From assembly GCA_964534315.1 (NCBI GenBank), contig CAZHOV010000165.1, positions 1-12,644 on the forward strand: a stretch of 12,644 bases of DNA. Reading direction: 5' to 3'. Positions 1-5,873 of this stretch are shown piece after piece. The position numbers were made by a program, and so were the translations under genes. Below the pieces are notes generated by a model. The model did no database searches and was not told the DNA's origin. It was given only the letters and a program-made list of their open reading frames with translations. This DNA comes from CAZHOV01 sp964534315 (lineage in GTDB: Bacteria > Bacteroidota > Bacteroidia > Chitinophagales > Saprospiraceae). Position 1 is the first letter of the stretch; each line of letters starts with the position of its first letter.

Positions 1-2
1 CC

Positions 3-986
3 GATGCGGAAGCGGACCCGGTAGCGCTGTCGACCTACACCCTGGAGCAAACCGCCGTACAAGAAAAACCACCGGAGCCTGATACCGATGGCGACGGTAT
101 CCCCAACACCACCGACCGCTGCCCGGAGGAGGCCGGCCCCGAGGCCCTGCGCGGCTGCCCCGACCGCGATGGGGATGGCATTCCGGATATCGATGACCGC
201 TGCCCGGAGGAGGCTGGGGTGAAGGCGGAGCAGGGGTGCCCGCCTCCGTCTGACGAAGTTACGCTGGGCGAAGTCAAACCGGAGATGGTGCGGGTGGCAG
301 GCGGCACCTTCACTATGGGCTGCGCGAGCGCCGAGCGGGATGGGGATTGCTATGATTATGAAAAGCCACCCCGTGAGGTACGTGTGCCTGCTTTCTCCAT
401 CGGCAAGTACGAAGTGACCCAAGCCCAGTGGCGGGCGGTGATGGGCAGCGACCCGCCGAAGCTGCACAATAAAGGTTGCGATGACTGCCCGGTGGAGCGG
501 GTAAGTTGGAACGACATTCAAGAATTCCTGAAGAAGCTGAACGAGCTGACGGGCAAGCGCTACCGCCTGCCCACGGAGGCGGAGTGGGAGTACGCGGCTC
601 GGGGAGGCAGCCAGAGCCGGGGTTTCCTCTACAGTGGTAGCAACACTATTGATGAGGTGGCTTGGTACAGCAGTAACGCCAAGCAGGGTAATACTCATGG
701 TGCGGAAAAGACCACCCGCCCGGTGGGTCAGAAAAAAGCGAACGAGCTGGGCTTGTATGATATGAGTGGGAATGTATATGAGTGGTGTGAGGATGATTGG
801 CATGGTGACTATACTGGTGCGCCTACGGATGGGCGGGCTTGGGTGGACAGTCCTCGAGGTGGCCGTCGTGTTCTCCGCGGCGGGTCCTGGTACTATGCTG
901 CTAGGGATTGCCGCGTTTCGCTCCGGCACTGGTTCAATCCTACGTATCGGGACGGCTACGTCGGGTTCCGCCTTGCCCGGGACTAA
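3..986 (+). CDS. Thrombospondin type-3 repeat / FGE-sulfatase-like (C-type lectin fold) protein, 5'-truncated by the window; candidate DGR target
   Basis: The reading frame is open from the window edge to a TAA at 984-986, giving 327 visible residues; the true start lies upstream. Residue number here equals nucleotide position divided by 3. Residues 27-80 are two calcium-binding thrombospondin type-3 repeats (DGDGIP...DRCPEE). Residues ~95-327 are an FGE/SUMF1-like domain, shown by GGTFTMGC, YEVTQAQWRAVMG, RLPTEAEWEYAARGG, GLYDMSGNVYEWCEDDW, RVLRGGSW and VGFRLARD. Aligned by eye to active FGE, the second Cys of the C-terminal pair is kept (C303) but the first position is Tyr (298). Formylglycine-generating activity is therefore doubtful, and a ligand-binding lectin-like role is more likely. 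The C-terminal ~35 codons resemble a DGR variable region. The segment is clearly more GC-rich than the rest of the window. The next gene, a ROCO-CHAT protein, is on the same strand 138 bp downstream. Confidence 0.9.
   Translation, partial: DAEADPVALSTYTLEQTAVQEKPPEPDTDGDGIPNTTDRCPEEAGPEALRGCPDRDGDGIPDIDDRCPEEAGVKAEQGCPPPSDEVTLGEVKPEMVRVAGGTFTMGCASAERDGDCYDYEKPPREVRVPAFSIGKYEVTQAQWRAVMGSDPPKLHNKGCDDCPVERVSWNDIQEFLKKLNELTGKRYRLPTEAEWEYAARGGSQSRGFLYSGSNTIDEVAWYSSNAKQGNTHGAEKTTRPVGQKKANELGLYDMSGNVYEWCEDDWHGDYTGAPTDGRAWVDSPRGGRRVLRGGSWYYAARDCRVSLRHWFNPTYRDGYVGFRLARD
81..242 (+). repeat. Two tandem 81-nt thrombospondin type-3 repeat units
   Basis: Units at 81-161 and 162-242 are each exactly 27 codons and encode D-x-DGDGIP-x5-DRCPEEAG-x6-GCP. 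The Asp ladder is the calcium-binding pattern of thrombospondin type-3 repeats, which form stiff extracellular linkers in many Bacteroidota proteins. More units may lie upstream of the window. Confidence 0.85.
876..986 (+). other. Putative DGR variable region (VR) at the 3' end of the FGE-like gene
   Basis: From RGGSW (876-890) to the stop, a conserved scaffold (RGGSW, CRVSLR, NPT, VGFRLARD) is interleaved with codons TAC, TAT, GCT, GCT, GAT, CAC, TGG, TTC, TAT, GAC, GGC and TAC. Nearly all of these can be derived from AAC or AAT by changing only adenines, which is the signature of adenine-specific mutagenic retrohoming. TGG is an exception unless the template has AAG or a similar codon there. 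The position, the very C-terminus of a C-type-lectin-fold domain, is where DGRs place their variable residues. The template repeat and reverse transcriptase are not in this window, so activity cannot be judged. Confidence 0.6.
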
Positions 987-997
987 CCCTTGGGCGC

Positions 998-1036
998 TTT
1001 TACCCTTTTACCTTTTTTACCGCCCGATAGGGCGGT
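998..1036 (+). repeat. TTTTACC repeats plus GC-rich hairpin with GATA loop, possible DGR target-recognition hairpin or terminator
   Basis: Three TTTTACC-like units at 998-1021 run into the inverted repeat ACCGCCC (1019-1025) / GGGCGGT (1030-1036), a perfect 7-bp stem with loop GATA. DGR target sites are known to carry a short GC-rich hairpin or cruciform with a 4-nt GRNA loop just downstream of the variable region, and GATA fits GRNA. The alternative is a rho-independent terminator for the FGE-like gene, but only a mixed A/T tract (GAAAATTTC), not a clean U-run, follows. Confidence 0.55.
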
Positions 1037-1101
1037 CGAAAATTTCATAAATTAAGTAAAGTCTACCTACATTACATCCTGGCAGGGGATTAAAAATTTT
1101 T

Positions 1102-1109
1102 TATTTTTG
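1102..1109 (+). promoter_or_regulatory. Candidate Bacteroidota -7 box (TAnnTTTG) before the ROCO-CHAT gene
   Basis: TATTTTTG matches the TAnnTTTG -7 consensus of Bacteroidota sigma-ABfr. It lies 16 nt before the ATG at 1125, implying a leader of about 10 nt. No convincing TTTG -33 element is seen about 19 bp upstream, so this is only a candidate. Confidence 0.3.
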
Positions 1110-1124
1110 AGCAAACAGTAAACT

Positions 1125-4100
1125 ATGCCCCAAATTAAAGATCTTTTGCAATCACTCTTTGGCGATGTCCGGTTTGAACGACAAACGGATATTGAAGCGA
1201 TCCGTACTTTTTATTATGAATTTGAGGATCAGGAAGATATCTATTGCAAACATGCCTATTGCCTTGATGAACAAGGAAACATAATAGGCCTGGCTTCTTT
1301 GAGCAATAGTGCAGAAGAAATTAGCTTACCTCCCGAATTTCAGCATCTCCGATATTTAAACCTTGGCGATAATCCTCAACTCCGGCGTTTGCAGTTGTGT
1401 GAAGAGGGCATGCCCGATTTAGAACATTTGGATTTGAGTGATAGCGGGTTGGATATGTTATCCATTCCCAAAGGATTTACGGCACTAAAGCATTTGGATG
1501 TCAGCCGAAATCAACTGCAAAAATTCGAAACGGAGGACAGCTTGTCCAATTTGGAATTTTTAGATCTGAGTGGGAATCAATTGACGTCTTTAGAATTGGA
1601 TGCTCCGGCTTTACAAGATGCCTACCTGCTGGATAACCAACTGACGGAATTGACTTTCGAGCCTGCGCCGGAAAAGTTGGAGGTGTTGAACTTGAGGAAG
1701 AATAAGCTGGAAACGCTATCAAATAAATTGCTGGAATGGACCAGTCTGAAACTGTTGTATCTCCATAGTAACCCACTGACTGATCTACCATCAGAAATCC
1801 ATCCGGATAAAGAGAGCGATAATTCTCTGGAAAAGATTCGGGATTATCTACAGGAATTTAAAAAAGGAACTATCCGTAATGACCGAGTAAAACTGATCAT
1901 TGTGGGGAATGGCCGGGTCGGGAAGACCTCTATTTGCAAACGATTGGCGGAGGAGCCTTTTGATTCAAAAGAACAATACACGCACGGTGTTCAGCTAGGA
2001 AAGCTGAGAAAACAACATCTACCCGAAGTGGAAACGGAAACGCTCCAGCTACAGGTGTGGGATTTTGGAGGGCAGGAGATATTCCATGCTACTCACCAGT
2101 TTTTTCTCAGTGATGAGGCCATCTACTTACTTGCCTGGACTGATGAGCAAAACGTCATTCCCTACCGGGAGCGGGATAAGGAGGGATTGCCTTACGACCG
2201 CAGATGGCGTACCTGTGAATACTGGTTAGAAAATATCCGACTCAACAGTGCGGATAGCCCGATTGTCATTGTGCAAACCCATAGTGATGTCCTGGAGCAT
2301 AAAAAGTCAAATGATCCTGAATGGACAAAGGCTCCTTACGGCGCGGTGGCATTGGATTTCAGTGCGGCTAAAGATTTTGGCTTGCCTGAGCTCAGAGCCA
2401 TACTGACTAACAAGTTAAATACAACCATCCCGATGCTGGGAAAGGAATTTCCGGAAACTTATGACAAGGTCATTCAATTGATTGAGCAGCGAAAAAAGGA
2501 AGTCCCGTATATCTCTCATACGGATTTTTTGGATCTATGCGAACAGGCCGGTATTGATAAGGGAGGAGAGGATTCTCTTATGGATTATTTGGTAAAGGCC
2601 GGTGTGGTCGTTTATTTTAAAAAGGAGCTGCTCAAGGAAATTGTTTATATTAATCCTAATTGGTTAACTGAGCAAGTGTATAAGCTCATTGATAATGAAT
2701 TGGAGCCTCGCGGGGGCCAGATCGATCAGCATTACCTGGAGCGTATTCTACCCGCTCCTGAGTATGATGATCTAAAAAGAAAGCAGTTTTTAGAATTGTT
2801 GAAGTCATTTGAGTTGATCTTTCAGCCGGAAGGAAAAGCCTATTTTATTGCTCCCCAGTACTTGCCGGAAAAATTGGAGCCAATGGCGCAGCAATTTTAC
2901 AATTCTATTTTCAAAAAACTCACCCTTGGATTTATATTTCGTTTTCCAAGGTTTCTTCCTGATAATGTGATGATTAATTTTCTAAGTCGCTATGGCCCCT
3001 ATTCAAGTGAAGTTTACTGGAAAAACGGCATTTTTTTTACTAATGATCAAGGAGAGGAATGCATTGTTCATTTTAAAGAATCAACGAAGAGCCTTTGGGT
3101 GTATGGTCAGGAAAACCAGGCGACTTATGCGTTACAGCGAGAGGTATGTCAGGCCTTTATTGAATTGAGCAAAAATGCCAATGCGGAAATCTCATTGGAT
3201 GGAGAACACTTTGTTTCCTGGCAGGAGTTAGAGCACTATTTCGAACCTCTTGCCCAGCATCCGGATGCTGATCAAATGATCATGGATGTGGATAAGAAGA
3301 AGATGTTGCACGTAAGGGATTTTATGCGGTTTTCGGAGAAAGGGGAATACCGCTTTGAAAAGTCTTTTGAAATAACTAAAACCAATAAAAACATGTCCGT
3401 ACAATCCATTCGAAAATTATTAGCAGAGGGCCGACTACGAGAAGGAGTGGAAGCCCTGGCAGAGGTTATTCCAACCCACTTAAAAAATAATATCGTGTTA
3501 TTGCAGGGAAAGCTAGCTGCGCTGGAACGCAATATTCGATTGGGGGTGATTGCTGGTTCGGAAGCCAATCTAGAACGGAACCGGATCACCTACGCCGCTC
3601 TGGAATATTGCAAAGAGGTTGGAGAGACGATAGAGGAAGATGATCTGCACGTAGGTGGAGAGCAGGTGTCTAAGATTCTGTTTCTGGCGGCCAATCCACA
3701 CGATTCTTCTAGGCTTCAGGTGGATCAGGAACATCGGATATTGAAGGAACAACTCAGGCAGGGAGGGCAGCGAGACAGGTTTGAATTTTTACCTCCCCAA
3801 TACGCCGTAACCGTATCCGAATTATTAAGGGCGATGAATGACAAGCCCAACATCGTCCATTTTTCTGGTCACGGTCAAATGGAAGGAATTGCTATTGCTA
3901 CTGATAATAACCAAACCCAGCTTCTGCCTATTCCTGCACTCAAACGGTTATTCAAAACCCTAAAAGGTGTTACGGAAATAGTTGTATTAAATGCTTGCTA
4001 TTCGGCCAATCAAGCCAAAATGATCTCCGAATTTGGCATGTATGTCATCGGCAATAACCTGCCGATCACTGATAAAGGAGCCATCAGTTTTTCCAAAGGT

Positions 4101-4235
4101 TTTTACAATGGCCTGGGAGAAGGTAAAAACCTGGAAGAAGCCTTTAATGACGCCATGATCGTTGTACTCGCCGAAAATCCCAATGCCGCCGATGTTATTG
4201 AGGTTTGGAAGGATGGGAAGAAATTGGATTTGTAA
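1125..4235 (+). CDS. LRR-Roc-COR-EAD11-CHAT protein (ROCO GTPase fused to caspase-like protease)
   Basis: This is a 1036-residue single-chain protein. Residues ~65-235 are leucine-rich repeats of the LxxLxLxxNxL type. Residues ~253-435 are a Roc Ras-like GTPase domain with P-loop GNGRVGKTS (261-269, Lys267), switch II DFGGQE (313-318) and a THSD base-recognition motif (385-388). Residues ~447-745 are the COR dimerisation region. Residues ~757-840 (SIRKLLAEGRLREGVEAL ... ERNRITYAALEY) resemble effector-associated domain 11, a small helical domain thought to act by homotypic interaction. Residues ~849-1036 are a CHAT caspase-family peptidase with HFSGHG (His916) and VVLNACYSA (Cys958), so the catalytic dyad is intact. 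There is no signal peptide or transmembrane segment, so it should be cytoplasmic. By family knowledge LRR and Roc-COR parts sense and switch while CHAT proteases act as effectors, so a conflict or cell-death role is inferred. The target protein is unknown. It follows the FGE-like gene on the same strand. Confidence 0.9.
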   Translation: MPQIKDLLQSLFGDVRFERQTDIEAIRTFYYEFEDQEDIYCKHAYCLDEQGNIIGLASLSNSAEEISLPPEFQHLRYLNLGDNPQLRRLQLCEEGMPDLEHLDLSDSGLDMLSIPKGFTALKHLDVSRNQLQKFETEDSLSNLEFLDLSGNQLTSLELDAPALQDAYLLDNQLTELTFEPAPEKLEVLNLRKNKLETLSNKLLEWTSLKLLYLHSNPLTDLPSEIHPDKESDNSLEKIRDYLQEFKKGTIRNDRVKLIIVGNGRVGKTSICKRLAEEPFDSKEQYTHGVQLGKLRKQHLPEVETETLQLQVWDFGGQEIFHATHQFFLSDEAIYLLAWTDEQNVIPYRERDKEGLPYDRRWRTCEYWLENIRLNSADSPIVIVQTHSDVLEHKKSNDPEWTKAPYGAVALDFSAAKDFGLPELRAILTNKLNTTIPMLGKEFPETYDKVIQLIEQRKKEVPYISHTDFLDLCEQAGIDKGGEDSLMDYLVKAGVVVYFKKELLKEIVYINPNWLTEQVYKLIDNELEPRGGQIDQHYLERILPAPEYDDLKRKQFLELLKSFELIFQPEGKAYFIAPQYLPEKLEPMAQQFYNSIFKKLTLGFIFRFPRFLPDNVMINFLSRYGPYSSEVYWKNGIFFTNDQGEECIVHFKESTKSLWVYGQENQATYALQREVCQAFIELSKNANAEISLDGEHFVSWQELEHYFEPLAQHPDADQMIMDVDKKKMLHVRDFMRFSEKGEYRFEKSFEITKTNKNMSVQSIRKLLAEGRLREGVEALAEVIPTHLKNNIVLLQGKLAALERNIRLGVIAGSEANLERNRITYAALEYCKEVGETIEEDDLHVGGEQVSKILFLAANPHDSSRLQVDQEHRILKEQLRQGGQRDRFEFLPPQYAVTVSELLRAMNDKPNIVHFSGHGQMEGIAIATDNNQTQLLPIPALKRLFKTLKGVTEIVVLNACYSANQAKMISEFGMYVIGNNLPITDKGAISFSKGFYNGLGEGKNLEEAFNDAMIVVLAENPNAADVIEVWKDGKKLDL

Positions 4236-4265
4236 GTATGGCACACTTTCAGGGTATGCCATACT
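4235..4265. terminator. Inverted repeat between convergent genes, probable bidirectional terminator
   Basis: AGTATGGCA (4235-4243) and TGCCATACT (4257-4265) form a perfect 9-bp stem with a 13-nt loop. It lies in the 44-bp gap between the ends of the ROCO-CHAT gene and the minus-strand hydrolase gene, and the first base of the stem is the last base of the ROCO-CHAT stop codon. There is no obvious T-run on either side. A role in ending both transcripts or protecting their 3' ends is inferred from position. Confidence 0.55.
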
Positions 4266-4279
4266 CATTAAAGGAACAG

Positions 4280-5836
4280 TTATTCAAATACAATCTTCTG
4301 AGTAGTTATTCCATCTTCAAAAGTGATCTTTGCGAGGTATATGCCAGCGGGCAAATTATTCCTGGATATATGGAATCTGTTTGTATTGATGTTTTCAAAT
4401 GAAGCGACCGCACTGCCGTTGAGGTTATACAGGGTAATTGCTTGAAAATCATCATCCGGCGCTTCCAGAATGACCTGATCTCTGGCCGGGTTGGGGGCGG
4501 TGGTTATTTGGTAGTAGGATGCTGGTCTTACTTCATTAGTATTGTTTACGATGGCGTCACAGGTCAGTTGAAGGGCGAAAAAGGCTCTGGGGGTAACAAA
4601 ATCTACAATAGTATCTAAAAACGTCATCGCATTTGCCTGGTTTTGGTCATAGGGAGGATCGCAGGGTAAGTTGGGGTTCTCGCACCATCTCCACGGATCG
4701 ATAATTCCGTCAGAGGAGTTCAACATATAGAAGCCGTAGCTAATATTGCTAGGTGCATTAGCTGTAATGAAAATGTCTGAATTGAATAAAAAGGATCCAT
4801 CTTCCAATTGATATTCAAAGGGAGCGTTGTTTCCAAAGTTATCTTGCAATGGTTGAATAACACAACTTCCATCCACCTCAATAATCGAGTTTTGAATTGG
4901 GCCCAAAACGATTCCTGTTTCACAAGGATCTTCGGTGGCATGTTGATCATGAAAAGAAATGATCGGTATGGTGTTGTCATCGATCCAGGAACTTTCCGGA
5001 AGAGCTCCTACGAGATTAATACAAAGGTCAAAATCAGAGCTGTAACCTACGTGGTTGGGAATACATAAAGTATCTACCGGATTTCCATTGGCATCCGGTA
5101 CAATTCCCCAGTTTTCGCCGGTTATATCTCCGTGTACTTCCTCGATGATCATAGGCACGGGGCCATTTGTTGTTTGCTTGAAAAATTTGGGGCTACTTGT
5201 CAATTTTTGGTAATCGTCTAAGGTTGCAGCTCCAAGGGCTATGTAGCCACCTGAGTGTTCACCAAGTACCGCAATCTTTTCCGGATCGATACCAAATGTA
5301 TTATTATTCTCCGCATAATCCTTGCGGAAATAGCGAATACAGGTGCGCAAATCCTGAATGCCACGGTAGGCCGCCTGAATGATAGATTCTGTTGCCACCT
5401 CTTGAGGCTCGGCAAATGGATTCCAGCCAAGGCGGTGGTTGATGGAGGCTACTACATACCCCATACGGGCAAATCGTTCGCACAGTTCTACAATATGTAT
5501 ATCTGCTTTGTCTCCAACAAAATCCATATTACCATCTGGTCCAGGTGGAAGGAAGGTTCCTCCGTGAATGACAATTATTAAAGGGCGTTCTAGGGCATTT
5601 CCTTCAGGTGTTCCATCACCAAAAGCGGGTTCGTAAACATCCATTAATAAGGGTTCTTCAACGGCTTCTCCCACAATTGGGAAATACAGTAAGGTCGCAT
5701 TTACACCATAAGTAACGTCTTCAGTCACATGGACATTTTCAAAATAATCGGTTTGAATGTAGCGGCAAGTATCCGCTTGGCCGAAAGCGTTTGCAAAAAA
5801 GCAAACAGACATCAGCATTAATGTGAAAGATTTCAT
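4280..5836 (-). CDS. Secreted alpha/beta hydrolase (esterase-like) with T9SS type A sorting domain
   Basis: The product is 518 residues. Residues 1-~20 are a signal peptide (MKSFTLMLMSVCFFANAFGQ). Residues ~45-310 have the layout of a carboxylesterase/BD-FAE-type alpha/beta hydrolase: LLMDVYEP, oxyanion HGG (91-93), YVVASINHRLG, the GIQDLRTCIRYFRKDY helix, FGIDPEKIAVLG and a nucleophile-elbow candidate with Ser195. Residues ~444-518 (TTAPNPARDQVILEAP ... LPAGIYLAKITFEDG ... KIVFE) are a Por/type IX secretion C-terminal sorting domain, so the protein is predicted to be secreted or surface-attached. The elbow reads GEHSGG, with Glu rather than Gly two before Ser, and no His is present between residues 300 and 488 to complete a classic triad. 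It may be divergent or weakly active. Its start is 34 bp downstream of the TonB-dependent receptor stop on the same strand, suggesting co-transcription and processing of an ester-linked substrate, which is not identified. Confidence 0.85.
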   Translation of the reverse strand: MKSFTLMLMSVCFFANAFGQADTCRYIQTDYFENVHVTEDVTYGVNATLLYFPIVGEAVEEPLLMDVYEPAFGDGTPEGNALERPLIIVIHGGTFLPPGPDGNMDFVGDKADIHIVELCERFARMGYVVASINHRLGWNPFAEPQEVATESIIQAAYRGIQDLRTCIRYFRKDYAENNNTFGIDPEKIAVLGEHSGGYIALGAATLDDYQKLTSSPKFFKQTTNGPVPMIIEEVHGDITGENWGIVPDANGNPVDTLCIPNHVGYSSDFDLCINLVGALPESSWIDDNTIPIISFHDQHATEDPCETGIVLGPIQNSIIEVDGSCVIQPLQDNFGNNAPFEYQLEDGSFLFNSDIFITANAPSNISYGFYMLNSSDGIIDPWRWCENPNLPCDPPYDQNQANAMTFLDTIVDFVTPRAFFALQLTCDAIVNNTNEVRPASYYQITTAPNPARDQVILEAPDDDFQAITLYNLNGSAVASFENINTNRFHISRNNLPAGIYLAKITFEDGITTQKIVFE

Positions 5837-5840
5837 AATT

Positions 5841-5873
5841 AATAGGATTTAAAAAATTAATAAATAGGATTTA
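5841..5873. repeat. 11-bp direct repeat AATAGGATTTA in the receptor-hydrolase intergenic gap
   Basis: AATAGGATTTA occurs at 5841-5851 and 5863-5873, 22 bp apart. The second copy overlaps the receptor stop codon. The pair fills the 34-bp spacer upstream of the hydrolase start. It could be chance in AT-rich DNA, a small duplication or a translational-coupling element. Confidence 0.4.

Noticed and set aside
35..313. Minus-strand open frame opposite the thrombospondin repeats
   Set aside because: Low-complexity Ser/Pro-rich translation caused by the GC-rich repeats on the other strand; it has no domain and is a shadow.
766..1050. Plus-strand frame overlapping the FGE-like gene end and the hairpin
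   Set aside because: Out of frame with the FGE-like domain and with no recognisable content; it is an overlap artefact.
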